DNA of 32,735 nucleotides from Priapulus caudatus (GCF_000485595.1 NW_014577378.1:111255-143989); one strand, 5' to 3'. Positions 20,469-32,082 are shown, counted from the first letter of the stretch. Program-made: numbers and translations. The notes: generated from the sequence alone by a model not told the origin.

Positions 20469-21080
20469 ATGCAAATTTGCGTGGGAGGATTTCTTAGGAC
20501 TTTTAGGATGGTGTTCTGGGGTCATCACAGAAATGCCCTGTAAAAAAAAATTCTGTTGCTTTTTTTTAAGGTTGGCTGCAAAAATGACCTAGATTGCTTG
20601 GACTATTAAGAAACTTTGTCTTATTGAGTTATTCACTTCATATTTGCCGAGTAGATTGCAAAGTCATGTGATGCGCTAAAAACGTTAATGCCTGTTGTTA
20701 GGGGCACTATGAGAGCATTAATATATAAATAATGAAACAATTCGGCTTCTTTTATGCAACATCACGTTTGCGTGCTCCAGACCACGGCCGCGGGGCGGGT
20801 GGAAGTTTGGGGGAGCGGGCGATCGAAAATCTGAACGCCGTAAGTGTTTCATGTTTAAGCTTCCGATAGACTCCTGATACTATATAGAGACTTGCTAAAC
20901 AGAGTGCTCGCACATGTAGACAATGGCCTTGCGGTGCGTGGTACGAGACAGGTCGTATGGATCGAGGCGGCTCGGTGAATTATATATTCATGTTATTTAA
21001 ATGACGTGCATGATTCAAAGAAATAACCAACACGATCTCTGTTTTTCCCCTTTCAAGTACATAATATCTCTTTAAGATGA
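20469..21080. other. no recognisable gene
   Basis: Just outside the element. ATGCAAAT is repeated at 20469. The stretch 20785-20830 is GC-rich (GGCCGCGGGGCGGG). No frame longer than 60 codons is found. Confidence 0.4.
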
Positions 21081-21164
21081 TATACAGACGTGTATCAGGC
21101 TTTCTCTGTCATCCCTTCTCTGTACTTTCCCACTCTTTCTCTCCCTCAATCTTTCTCTCTAAGG

Positions 21165-21430
21165 GGCAAGAAGAACTCGAAGAAAAAAAGAAAGGGGTGA
21201 AAAAGAGGAAGAGGAAAAGAAAAGAAAAGATGAAGAAGACGACGACGAGCGGGAGAATGAGGAGGAAGGGGAGGAGGAGTGGGAGGAGGAGAGGTAGAGG
21301 GGGAGGAGATGGAGGAGGGGTGTAGTAGTATCAGCAGTAGCAGTAACAATAGCAGTAGCAGTATCCCTAGCCGCAGCCCTAGCAGCAACAGCGTAGCGCG
21401 TGGGCGACAAGCCAACTGTGATTTACCTAT

Positions 21431-21474
<44 letters not shown>

Positions 21475-21760
21475 TAGCAGCAACACGACCAGTAGTAGCT
21501 GGTAGTGGTAGTGGTAGTAGTATTAGGAATATGAGGAGTGGGTGGGGGGCTAGAAGCAATCAGTGGAGGAGATGGAAAGTGAGGCGGGTAAAATACCTGG
21601 AACCAAGAGGTGAAGGAGGTTGGACGAGGAGGAGAAGGCGGAGGAGTAGTGAGAAGGAGGAAGGGGACGACGACAAGTGAAGAACTGTAAGGAGCGGGTG
21701 GAGGGATAGAATGGGTCAATGGAGGAGGAGAAAGACGAAGTTAGCAAAGAGAAGAGGCAG
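21165..21760. repeat. GGA/GAA purine-rich tract with (CAG)n
   Basis: AAGAAG and GGAGGAG repeats flank AGCAGTAGCAGTA runs and a CAG run at 21433-21473 (13-14 repeats). Frames encoding Ala, Ser, Gly or Leu runs are low-complexity artefacts with no recognised domain. Confidence 0.85.
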
Positions 21761-22038
21761 GAGGAGAATGGATCGCAGAGCTACACGGAGACGAGACGGC
21801 AAGCAGGCGAGTAGCTAGAGAGCTCACGGATGAAAAGAAGATGGAAGAGAAATAATAAAAGAATAATAAATAAGTGTGTGGTAAAGGAAGAAATGTAGCG
21901 ATGAGTGTAATAGGAGAGTAAGAATGTAATAAGAGGGAAAGTCGAGAAAATAGGCCATTGGTGTAGGATGAAACGAAGCGGCTGAGAGCAGGTGAGAGCA
22001 TAACGCTTCACCCTTAGCTGCTACTTTCATACTGGTCA

Positions 22039-22230
22039 ACGATTCATCTGGCGTTTTTAGCCGTCTTGCCTGCATTACAATCATACATGGACTGCTGTAT
22101 TACTTCCACACTATTAACTCTTACTACTTTATGCTAACACTTTAGCAATAGCATACCAAAACTCACAGTGGCATGACAAGAAGGCAGTACCCAATTTCAT
22201 GCGGTTATTCATATAAGACGCCATAAGTCG
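22039..22230. repeat. dispersed ~192 bp repeat, copy 1
   Basis: Near-identical to 24563-24759 in the same orientation, with a few substitutions and a 5 bp (ACTAT-type) length difference. The ends are weakly inverted: CGATTCATCTGGCGT against CGACTTATGGCGT read from the other end. A small MITE-like element is possible. Confidence 0.85.
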
Positions 22231-22315
22231 ACCTCCTGATTAGACCAGTCCCTGTGCTCCTGTACAACCCATGTATTGCTCGTCCTGCTGTGTTGTCCAT
22301 CCTCTTATATATCAC

Positions 22316-22326
22316 CTCTCTCTCTC

Positions 22327-22408
<82 letters not shown>
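22316..22408. repeat. (TC)n microsatellite
   Basis: About 90 bp of TC dinucleotides with one early interruption. Confidence 0.97.
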
Positions 22409-22412
<4 letters not shown>

Positions 22413-23353
22413 CCACGCACTCTCTCCTTCTGTCTGTCACGCTCCCCCTCTTTTTATTTCTGTCTCTCAAACCACTCTAACTCACCCCATCTATATTAAA
22501 TATGCATTAAGATATATCGTATACAAACAACTTGGTGCGTGCGCGCGCGTGCGTGCGCGTCGGCGAGCGCTTGTGCGGCGGAATTTCATCTGGATTAGCG
22601 AGCGAAGTTGATTTCAATTCATCCACTCCCACAAACCCGTAGAACGAGTTCTGAGGAATGCGCACGCAGGGCGAAGCGCGGCCTGTTACGCTATCGCACG
22701 CTCTCCGTTGAGCGAGTGCGCGGTCCAAGAGGCGCGCAGTGCGGGAGCGAGCGGATGGTGTAGGAGATGCGAGAAAACAACGAGTGCAAATATCGAGAGA
22801 AGAGAAATGGGGAGAGAAAGATGGGAAGAGAAAAAAAAAGGGAGTAACCCCCCTTTACGTTCAATATCTCAATATCCTTTAGTGGTGCCACCCGGTGACG
22901 CTTTTTTTGACTTCGCCCCTTTGGCATTTGACATTGACCTTCACGTTAGCCTTGAGCTTTTCCCTTTCCTTTTTGACCACTGTCTTTTAATTTAATCAGG
23001 CTAGTTACATTGTAATAAAGTGATTTAGCAAATATCGGCTGCATAGCATATCAATCGATTATTCAGTTATCACACATGAAGATTATGTAAAATATTTAGT
23101 ATATACGTATATATATAATTATCATGTTTAAAGTATTTAATTATCTTATTTAAAGATAATTCCGGTCCTGGATACATGTTCTCATATAAAGATGTTTATG
23201 ATTATAATGAGAAAATTTTATATTAGAAGAACACGTTAACTGATATGCAGATATTCTACCAGGAAGTAATTGTATAAATGAGACCAGGTATAATGAAGTA
23301 ATCAGTAACCACGTTCACATATTCCTTTTTGCCTCCTCTTCTAATTTCTCTAT
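22409..23353. other. no firm gene; GC-rich patch at 22530-22780
   Basis: The patch holds GCGCGCGTGCGTGCG and several short frames. A minus frame (22691-22927) begins MPKGRSQKKRHRVAPLKDIE, basic and protein-like at first, but it runs into low complexity and matches no family I can name. The rest is AT-rich. Confidence 0.3.
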
Positions 23354-23532
23354 CTCCGCCTCCTCCTCTTCCTTCCCCTCCTCCTCATCTTCATTTCCTC
23401 CTCCTCCTACTCCTCCTCCTCCTCCTCCTCCTCCTCCTTCTCCTCCTCTTCTTCTTCTTCTTCTTCTTCTCCTCCTTCTTCTTCTTCATCATCATCATCA
23501 TCATCATCTTCTTCTTCTTCTTCTTCTTCTCT
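23354..23532. repeat. (TCC)n/(TTC)n/(ATC)n trinucleotide tract
   Basis: CCTCCTCC, then TTCTTC, then ATCATC, then TTC again. Any reading gives homopolymer-like frames. Confidence 0.97.
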
Positions 23533-24009
23533 ATCAGATCAGAAGGTGGCATTGTAATCTTTCAAAATAAATTTGCTGGTTAATGCGAATTCTTAGCCCA
23601 GTATAGACGTAGATCTGAAATGAAGTGTTTTACATGTGAAACCCTACCACGATGGCACAAACCAACCAGAAGATCACTCACTACCGCATATATATATTGT
23701 ACGCGGAATTTCTAACATAAAAAACATTCCTAATCAGTTTTGAAATATCTACTTATACAAAAAATATATAAACAAAAATATATAATTAGTATAATTAACA
23801 TAGTTCACGCTACGATATATCTTATAATACGCACAACACATATATGTGGATATACGATAGGCCTATACATGGAAATATATGGTTCACGTGCCAGAAAGCG
23901 AGCAAACAGGTATCAAAGTATTCAGGTTCAAAATGGGCCTATGTACGCGCTATCGTCTCGCATTTTACCGCCGGATGTGGACGAAATATCGGTGTCATAT
24001 CGAGTCCGC

Positions 24010-24101
24010 CTATTTATAACGCAATGTCAAGCCACCGGACGCGAGTTCGCTCGCCTCTGACTAGCTATCATATGCTTGCTACGGGCTCTGCAAGATGAGG
24101 T
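24010..24101 (+). promoter_or_regulatory. possible TATA promoter with a short first exon
   Basis: CTATTTATAA at ~24010-24019 is TATA-like. About 75 bases later an ATG (24095-24097) sits two bases before a perfect donor, AG|GTAAGT (donor GT 24100-24101). This layout suits a short first coding exon, but no downstream exon was found, so it may be chance. Confidence 0.2.
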
Positions 24102-24249
24102 AAGTCTCGCTCGTCCATGTTTTGGCATAGCAGTGCCAACCACTCACACGCACGCGAGCGTCCTTTACTATATTACTATATTACTTGCATTTATTGAAGT
24201 TGAAAATATCACATTCACTTTGTTTACAAATAGCTGCAATCGTATATGT

Positions 24250-24304
24250 ATTGTTGTTGTTGTTGCCGTTGCTGTTGTTGTTGTGATTTTTATTGTTGTT
24301 GTGT
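24250..24304. repeat. (GTT)n microsatellite
   Basis: GTT repeats with GCC and GAT interruptions. A smaller ATT/GTA block lies at 24449-24492. Confidence 0.9.
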
Positions 24305-24497
24305 TAATGTTATTCTATACTACCGACATAATGAGTTACAGTCGTGTATCTTTACTACGCATGAATTTCTATAATAACACAAAATAAACCAATAAAAAAT
24401 ATATTTATACCATAACAAACGTATGGGGACTATCTCATAGAAACAAGTAAACATTATTATTATTATTGTTATTATTAGTAGTAGTAGTAGTATTTGT

Positions 24498-24501
<4 letters not shown>

Positions 24502-24562
<61 letters not shown>
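24502..24562. repeat. (GT)n microsatellite
   Basis: About 30 GT units ending exactly where the second dispersed repeat begins. Confidence 0.97.
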
Positions 24563-24566
<4 letters not shown>

Positions 24567-24759
24567 TTCATCTGGCGTTTTTAGCCGTCTTGCCTGCATT
24601 ACAATCATACATGGACTGCTGTATTACTTCCACACTATTAACTCTTACTACTTAATGCTAACACTTTAGCAATACTATAGCATACCAAAACTCATAGTGG
24701 CATGACAAAAAGGCAGTACCCAATTTCACGCGGTCATTCATATAAGACGCCATAAGTCG
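24563..24759. repeat. dispersed ~197 bp repeat, copy 2
   Basis: Second copy of the repeat at 22039-22230. Microsatellites often adjoin such inserts, and here the GT run touches its left end. Confidence 0.85.
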
Positions 24760-24762
24760 TCT

Positions 24763-24954
24763 ATGGCAGAATATGGCGGCAAACAGTTGATTACGTGGAC
24801 CGCCCAGCATCGAAAGAGACATTTTATAGAAGTTGCAGAAGAAAATGTACGCAGGGGACCGCGGAGGAACAAACAGAGAGTACAGAAAGTACAGGAGGAG
24901 CGTGTACATGAAGTGAAATGGATTATGATGGTGGATGGAGAAGGAGAGGAGTGA
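24763..24954 (+). other. 63-codon charged open frame, unrecognised
   Basis: Begins MAEYGGKQLITWTAQHRKRH and ends in acidic residues. The Lys/Arg/Glu-rich composition is protein-like, but no family is recognised and no Kozak or promoter context stands out. It could be a remnant of a mobile element next to the dispersed repeat. Confidence 0.2.
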
Positions 24955-26826
24955 AAGATTTAATAAAGAGTAAAGCGTCACACAATTAAACATCGTTGAG
25001 AGTAAAACGTGCAAAATCCTTATAAATCTGCCTGAACAATTTTCATTTAATACTGAATATACAATCATCAGTTTATAATATTGGTAAATAAATAAATAAA
25101 TAAATAATCAGTAAGCGAAATGTTGAATGAGAAATATATTTGGCTAGCAAAAACCGATCGAAACCCACGTACTACAAATACGAGAATCTTTACTTGAAGG
25201 AGACTATTCGCACAATTCTAAAGAATATTTATCCATTCTCATTGAAAAGTATTGTACCTTAACTATCAATAAAGCTGCAGGAGTAAAACCAACAGCCTCG
25301 GGTCGGCTAAGTGCTCCTGATACAGAAAAAACTATAACAACGACTACAACAACGTATTAGAGAATGTCTAAAGAGTTCACTGATACTATAGTGCACTTCT
25401 CTTTCATGTGGAATGTTTACCCAGCATCACAGACATCAGGGGGCCATACACGATACAGTCAAGTACCGCATAACAACTAAAATCCTAACAAAACATACAC
25501 ACATACACTTCCGCACTTCCGCAGGAAAATCTGTCAAGCAAAGAAGATGTACAAAAATAACAGAAAACCTCACACAATAGATGAGTGAGTATAAGTGGAT
25601 ACCGTATTTGCTGTTCAGACTGAGAACATGACTAGGGCACGAGAAATCAGCAGTTGGACATTGAATATACAACAATCAACATCATCATGTATTCCGTGAA
25701 ACCAGGTGCTCCTACAGAGCCCTACATATACCTTGCCATAACGAATGAATAAGTACTTTACATACAATGTCATTAACCCATGTGGCGTAATAATGGTAGA
25801 TCCAATAAAGACAATGTCAAACGAGATACATACAAAACAGTGGCCTATAAAATGTTTGTATGAACTACCAACAGATTCACCTCCCACCCCTGATAGTAAA
25901 GTATTCATTATAAAGTATTATTATCAAACTACTAACGATTTCTTGTATGTTTAAGCAATGGCACTGCGACGACACTACTCTCCACGAGATCACATTATAC
26001 TACCAAACCAATTTACATAAAAGCTTGTTCCAACTGTGCAAGGCACGGTAGCAATTTACCGTAACTGTTCCAGACCAGAGAAAACCGATATTTAAAGCAT
26101 TCTGTTAAAAACACCTGTAAATACCAGTTAAGAAAGCATAGAATAAATATTAAATTTTAGCCACGGTAAATATCGAAACTTGGCCAAGTATATCTATACG
26201 AAAGGGCCATGCACCAAGGCAGCTTATAAATTACTACAAAAACAATAAAAGAAGTGACAAGAACTACACTTGGTTGAGATCAACTGAAAGCATGAACAAC
26301 TGAACACACCCTGTTCAATACGTTTGGCCGACTAAATTTTACATTTCGACTGCATACCTAGGCACCTAAACTATCAAACGTGAGACAAAATTGCCCATTT
26401 TTTCTTAAAAAAATCAAACTTGGCTATTAGGCTACTCCATAGTTTAGACAGATTTGAGCCAATGACTTTAGTTCCCCTGTTTAAAACGATAACACGAAAT
26501 ACTGCAATGAATATCGGCACACAACAACAGAGCCTGAGAACAAAACTTTGTTCGTCTGATACCGCTACGCATTTTACTAACACTACAGCTCATGTTTAGC
26601 CAACCTCAATTGTCACAGAACGTAATTCTTACCCCAGTATTCACTCAAGATGTTACATTTACAAATATGCAGAACCACTGTCGATAATCACCAACATGTA
26701 CATATAAACTTCATACTGAATTGCACTATTTATATTTGCTCGATCAGTCATCTAGGCCAGTCAGACGATCAACTTCTCCCAGCCTGTCAGGTGATCAGTG
26801 ACTTCATGTACCCTCGTCACGACTCC
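24955..26826. other. AT-rich, no recognisable gene
   Basis: Short frames on both strands (25436-25675, 25615-25908, 26374-26583) look random. The right part probably includes the 3' UTR of the minus-strand AGTRAP-like gene, but no clear polyadenylation hexamer was picked out. Confidence 0.4.
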
Positions 26827-29800
26827 TCACGGCGACTGATATGCAGCCTTAGATGGACTCGCGTCGACAAAGTCGGAGTTTGCGACGGCTGGAGCGGTCG
26901 GAACGGGCTGGTCAATATTCTCGTAGGTTTCCCCGTGACCTGAAAGTTGCACTTCGATAAGAATCTCTAAGTGTGACAAGTATGTCTGCGCCTGGATATA
27001 GTTGTATATGACATACATCTCTAGGTCAAAGACAAAAGTCCCCTACAGTCTGATATCTAAGATACTAGAGGCAATTATAACCATTACAGAGATAGAAGTC
27101 TTTCAATCAGACATCTCCAGCTCAAGGGCAATTATCTTCATCAGTCAAGGGTTATACACTGTAGACCAGCCTATGGAAGCTAAATCACGTCACAGGAATG
27201 AAAGGGGCATGTTAGCCCAGAAATTGCTACTCACTACATGTAAATCTACCTACAAGCCCACCTCACCCATAGGCAATACCCTCGTGAACAGCTGGATAAA
27301 AAAATTGGCCAATGCTTACAATGTTAATTATTGGTGATAATAACAATGCATCCTTGCAAAACATGCAAACAGGCAACTTTTTCACTAGGTCAATCAGCTA
27401 TAGGTAATTAAATACAACATGCTTCTTCTTATTAACACTATCACTATCAGGCCTTGCTGGTATTAGATGCTTGCGAGTTATTTTTCAGTAAAAGGTTGCA
27501 ATAATGATATGAAATCATGACAATACACTGCACACTGCACCAGGGCCAACAAACACCATTTTAAACAATGTCAGCAAAACGAAGAGCAAATGTCATCAAA
27601 ACGCAGTAGCGAGGCAGAAAACTACTTTGCTGTAGTCTGTGAAGATGACCTGGTATGGAAATTTATGCACATACAACCATAAAGCTAGGTTTACACTACC
27701 AACTTTATGTTGTCAAATTGGCGAGTTGGACCATTTTCGGCAACACCGAGTTGGCGAAAATAGAACATGTTCTAATCTCCAAACTAGTTGCTATTGACCA
27801 GTTGCTCGCGCGACTTTTGCGTTTACACTGCTGATTACCGGTTGTATAATTGCAAAATTGGTCCAATTCACCAATTTGACAACATAAAGTCGGTAGTGTA
27901 AACCCAGCTTAAGTCTGTCCCGTTTGTTTTTGGAGAGGAATTTCGCCGTGACCGCTGATCTAACTCACCACTGAATCCTCCGCCATACTGCGTGAAACTG
28001 CTGTACTCGGCTGACCTAGCCTGCATGACCCTGTACATGACGATACTCGTTACCGGTCGCAGCAGCAGGTTGACGCAACACATTCTGAATGCCGAGTCAA
28101 GGTGTGCACAGCACTCATGGATGCGTAACGAGCACGCACACTCCACACAGACGCACAATCAGATGCAAGCACACACGGCGAGCATACACGGACACGCACA
28201 AACACACACGTTATAAATGTCGTAAGCCTACTACAGTATTAAAGCCTCTAGTAGTCTGCAAGACAAAATTAAGTCAAAATTATAAAACACGCCACACGCG
28301 ACCATGTATATGTCGAATGATTTAGCGTATTAGGGATACATTACAATAGACTCGCTGCCTCACATACATGTAATCAAGTAATCAAGAGTGAATGAAACGT
28401 ATTTGTTTTTGCTCACACCTAATAACATCAGGATTGTATAATAGATTATAATCAATGTATATAATATAATCTATATTATACACTCCTGATAACATCATAT
28501 GGATATGACCATGAATGAGTGAATTATTGATAGATGTACGTCCAGTCCATTGCAGTTTAATATCAATATAATTATGTACATTATTATACAAGTATTACTT
28601 CAAGAACTTGGATTTCAAAGGATACACAGCACTGAACCTAAACAGACCAGCCACACTGCCTGAAAAAGAAAAGATTATTTCTGTAAATTCTAACAACATA
28701 TTTTCACTACACTTAGGACTGTAGGAGAAATAAAATAAATATTAATGAATGTCTGCATACACAATTATAATTAAACTTACATTGCTGACAAGTTAATATT
28801 GCACACGATAAAACATCTAACAAGAAGATACTTCAGAAGCACCTAATAATATGTTGACTAATAATTAACAACTTACTCTGTAGAAAAGCAACTTTTTGGT
28901 ATGGATATGAAGTAGCCAGCACCACAATGTCCATAACTATGCTGATTACATTCAGCATAAGTGACTGAAACAGCCGTGCGATAATCGGAGTTAATTTACT
29001 GTATATGCAAAATTCTTAGCCAGTAAGTAAGCAAGTGGTTTCATTGTAGAGGTTCATCCATAAAGAATTTATTAATTTAATAAGGCAAACGATATTTATA
29101 GGAATTATAGCCTTGACAGACAAGACTGTAGGGTAATTTTGCCATACTTCTCCATTATTAAATGTAAGTTGCGTAATGTTTATCTGGATACATGCACCCA
29201 ATGTGGTAAAACAAAAATCGTTAAGGGGCTTGAACTTTAGAATTCTCCCTACCCTTCCCACCTCCCTGCAAACTCTCGAGGAAAACAATGTCAGCACACT
29301 TTAATATAACTTGTCATGACATACTAGTATCACATATCCTCTGGAAGTGAACTGATGAGGTGGAAGGAGTAGATGAGGTGATCTTCTTCTTCTCGGGTCA
29401 CTAGACTACACTCGGCCTAGCCACTGCAGCACACAGGACTTGGCATGGTGGTTGAAAGCCTCAAGTTCTCCAGGGCTACAGAGCTCTGGTAATAGGAGGC
29501 ATTTCAGGATATGTCCCATAGGGCCACCCTTAAAAAATTGTTTGTTTCCCCTTTACCTACTCGCCTTTCAGGGTACCGAGTAGGTAGGTTGGTGCAAAAT
29601 CTTTTTTATTTTTTTTGACAAGATGTGTGTATGTATATTGTATATTCTGTTTTGTGTATATATATGTTTTTGCGGAACCAATTTTTTTTTTTTTGCGAAA
29701 CGAAATAATCTTTTGTTTTTTTTAATCGGCCAATAAGATGTGTCGAGTAGCGGCGTTTTGGCGAGTCGGTCGGTAAAGGGGAAACAAGCAATATTTTATC

Positions 29801-30976
29801 TTAGGCCTAGTCTGGTCCTCCCCGCAGTCGCATTCGGTTGGGCCATCTACAGTGTATCCCCATTTCTGCATGAGTGCCCTGCAATGACCAAACCCTGTCC
29901 TGGGGCGATTTAGGCATAACCACGTCAGCCATACCTCGTTGGCTCCGGGTGGGAGGGATTCCTGGGGTCTGAGTGAAAGTTTATGTTGGCTTGCCTGAAG
30001 ATGCTTTGACCATTGGGCGATCCTGTAGTTTTGGAGGTTGCCATCCAGGGGTTGAACCGCGTGGATGAAACTGTACCTGGACTTTAAATTAATCTCTTCT
30101 TTACTGTTTCATGATGGAAGAGGGGGTGGCGAGGGTCATTTTCTTGGTTAAGTTTCTCTACTTGAGATGAAGCCATTCGTCTAACGTGTAGTGGAGCAAT
30201 GCCACAGAGCAGGTAGAGGTCATCTACGTTGGTTGGTCTCAAGCACCAGAAATGGTTCTGCAGATGAGGTGATGAGATGGATGAGGCAATGAGGTGATGA
30301 GGTCAGGTGGATGAGACTGAGCGAAGACACGTGATTAGTAACATACCAGCAAAACAGGATCAGATGCTTCCGTGTTTATCAAGGACCACAGTATACATGC
30401 AAGTAGAAACCCGTTGTAGTAGATGTATGCCATCGGAACCCACGATGTGAGCATTGCCCTGTAACAACACATTTGACAATAATTTGTTAATATCATCAAA
30501 ATTTCAATTCTTTAGAGTAAACAATTAAACATTTTCTTAATTAAAAAATCATAGGATAAGAATATATATATATATAATATATATATAATATATATATATA
30601 TATATTATACAGGGCATGAAATAAGCCAAAATCTGAACAGGCCCACACAAAATTTTAAACAGGCCCTTAGACATATTGAACAGGCCCCTTCATTTTGTTC
30701 AATTTATTCCATTTTTCTATTAATAAAAATATTAGCTTGTGTTTATTAGGCATACTTGTAGTATTTCAGTATTTCACTGCTATCAGTGGTGTAAATCTTG
30801 TTGATATAAAAGCAAGATAGGCAAAATTTTGAATAGGCCAAGTGGACTGATTATATTGGGGGGTTGAACCGGCGGCCGCCGGCAAAATAGCGCTAATATC
30901 GTACACTGTATATATTATATATTTGTTGTTGCTGTACTCACCATGTTGTCAGTATAAAATGGGTGACAAATACAAC
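26827..30976 (-). CDS. AGTRAP: AGTRAP-like three-pass membrane protein, six exons, first coding exon missing
   Basis: Vertebrate AGTRAP is a small membrane protein that binds the tail of the type-1 angiotensin II receptor and promotes its internalisation; the role in invertebrates is open. Exons in transcript order on the minus strand: 30976-30942, 30458-30347, 28964-28877, 28659-28626, 28084-27969, 26939-26827 (stop at 26829-26827). All introns are GT-AG and the phases agree throughout, giving 165 residues; human AGTRAP has 159. Marks are THFILTTWAMLTSW (first membrane segment), YNGFLLACILWSLI, SLMLNVISIVMDIVVLATSY (second), GLFRFSAV then NLLLRPVTSIVMYRVMQARS (third), and a polar tail with YENIDQPVPTAPA, like the family's YQTID tail. 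Exons of 35 and 34 bp are unusually small. The weakest splice is the GTATCC donor after 28626. The expected first exon (Met plus about eight residues, phase 0) was not found. Confidence 0.88.
27683..27909. mobile_element. MITE with TAA target duplication (Harbinger-like) in AGTRAP intron
   Basis: A 227 bp element with termini AGCTAGGTTTACACTACC on the left and AGCTGGGTTTACACTACC from the right. The inverted repeats continue through ACTTTATGTTGTCAAATTGG to roughly 50 bp. TAA flanks both ends (27680-27682 and 27910-27912). No coding capacity. Confidence 0.9.
29383..30261 (-). mobile_element. 5'-truncated non-LTR retrotransposon (LINE), reverse transcriptase C-terminal end
   Basis: The minus strand encodes the extreme C-terminus of a LINE ORF2. 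Motifs in order are LRPTNVDDLYLLCGIAPL, QENDPRHPL, WLTWLCLNRPRTGFGHC, then CDCGEDQT and GHILKC (a Cys/His motif split by a later insertion), and LQWLGRV before the stop at 29408-29406. A short tail of GAAGAAGAAG type follows. AGATGAGGTGAT flanks both sides (29371-29382 and 30262-30273) and fits a 12 bp target duplication, though similar GATGAGGTG strings occur nearby. A frameshift lies near 30090. The copy sits in the AGTRAP-like gene's intron, opposite no known exon. The clade is not assigned. Confidence 0.85.
29521..29807. mobile_element. Tc1/mariner-like MITE nested in the LINE
   Basis: A 287 bp insert bounded by TA on each side (29519-29520 and 29808-29809). Its inverted ends start GGGCCACCCTTAAAAAATTG on the left and GGCCTAAGATAAAATATTG from the right, and both continue into TTGTTTCCCCTTTACC. 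Removing it with one TA restores the LINE reading CGEDQTMGHILKC, which confirms the boundaries and the TA duplication. Confidence 0.92.
30558..30607. repeat. (AT)n microsatellite
   Basis: Interrupted AT run in the AGTRAP-like intron. Another short one is at 31040-31060. Confidence 0.9.
30620..30715. repeat. short repeat with three AACAGGCCC motifs
   Basis: AACAGGCCC occurs three times at roughly 20-23 bp spacing (about 30637-30690) with AT-rich spacers. A related AATAGGCCA lies near 30832. The origin is unknown. Confidence 0.5.
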
Positions 30977-32076
30977 CTGGAAAAAGGATTGAAGGTATTA
31001 TATACACGAGCCATGCAGAGATTACTGACAGCTTACTGCATATATATATATATATATATAACTATAGAGATGCTTACTGGACTGTCACTGAACACATGGC
31101 TGGACAGAATATTACTATATTATTAAACACTAATTCATTACATTCATCTACCCAATAACATACCAGTATCACTGTAAACTGGCACAACAACACAAGACAT
31201 ACTATTACAATATTCTTAGGAGTGCATCGATCCTCCAACACACCTCAACAATTCATTAGTCACATATATAGCAGAAGCCTGAAGTTCCAATCCAATTTAC
31301 TTATATAGTACTTTTAGATTAGCATTTCATTGACCTTTGTTGTCCAAGTAACGTGAAGTGAGCTGCTGCTGCCTAATGGAAGTATACGCGACCGTTTGAT
31401 GCAGACAAATTTATTACATTTAGAGTTAATCCTTTTTGTCTAACGTTTTCTCAACTCTAATCATTCTATGGGAGCTGCATTTTTCTATAATTTGCTTTTG
31501 AGGTGATACATGTATAGCCTGACATGGCTGTAAGACTTACTGTTAGAGGTTCATAGGTTACAAGCCACACACATTAAATATATATGTGTGTGTATGTATG
31601 TGTTAATGTGTGTATAATGAATAGTGTACGTATGCGTGTCGAAATGATGTTAAAGTGTACCTTAATCACTGACCTTGTACAGAATGTACTGACGTTTTTT
31701 GTATATATTTTGTATAATCTTGCACATTCCCTAAAATCACATCCGATGACATGATGGGGGAAACCTATTCAATTTGTGCATGGGTATAAAGCTAATGGGT
31801 AAAATGCCAAGTTAATCCATTTTACCCAACTATTTTACTCTGATATTAAAGCCCTGTCACTTCTGCAAGAAAATAACTAGGTTGGAGGTCCGCAAGTGGT
31901 ATAATTTATTTGGTAGGTTGTGTAGGATCTAACACTAAACCTAGCTTGCTAGGTTCCCTTCATTCACTATAGTGTATTCGTCATATACAATCACAACCTG
32001 TTGTGATTTAAGCATTTAAATCAATTTGAAAACGGCAGTTGAAAACCAAAATGGCAATTATTATTATTATTAAATC
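30977..32076. other. AT-rich, no recognisable gene
   Basis: Should contain, or lead to, the missing first exon of the AGTRAP-like gene on the minus strand. I tested several GT donors preceded by an ATG and none gave an open phase-0 peptide. The frame 30923-31126 (+) is chance. Confidence 0.4.
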
Positions 32077-32082
32077 TTTATT
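32077..32082 (-). terminator. AATAAA polyadenylation signal (minus strand)
   Basis: TTTATT on the + strand reads AATAAA on the minus strand, within GCAATAAAG. An (ATT)n/(AAT)n run at ~32056-32071 follows it in the transcript sense. It could end the transcript of the frame at 32421-32735, or be the 3' end of a retroposed repeat, since an AATAAA followed by a (TAA)n tail also marks some SINE/LINE copies. Confidence 0.4.

Noticed and set aside
21146-21747. Frames with poly-Ala, Ser, Leu and Pro on both strands
   Set aside because: Low-complexity GGA and CAG repeats; no conserved segment or splice context.
22039-24759. Direct repeats as LTRs of a retrotransposon
   Set aside because: Repeats do not begin TG and end CA, no target duplication flanks the pair, and no gag or pol reading lies between them.
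27002-27337. 111-codon + frame inside the AGTRAP-like intron
   Set aside because: No family resemblance, no promoter or splice support, and it lies antisense within an intron; probably chance.
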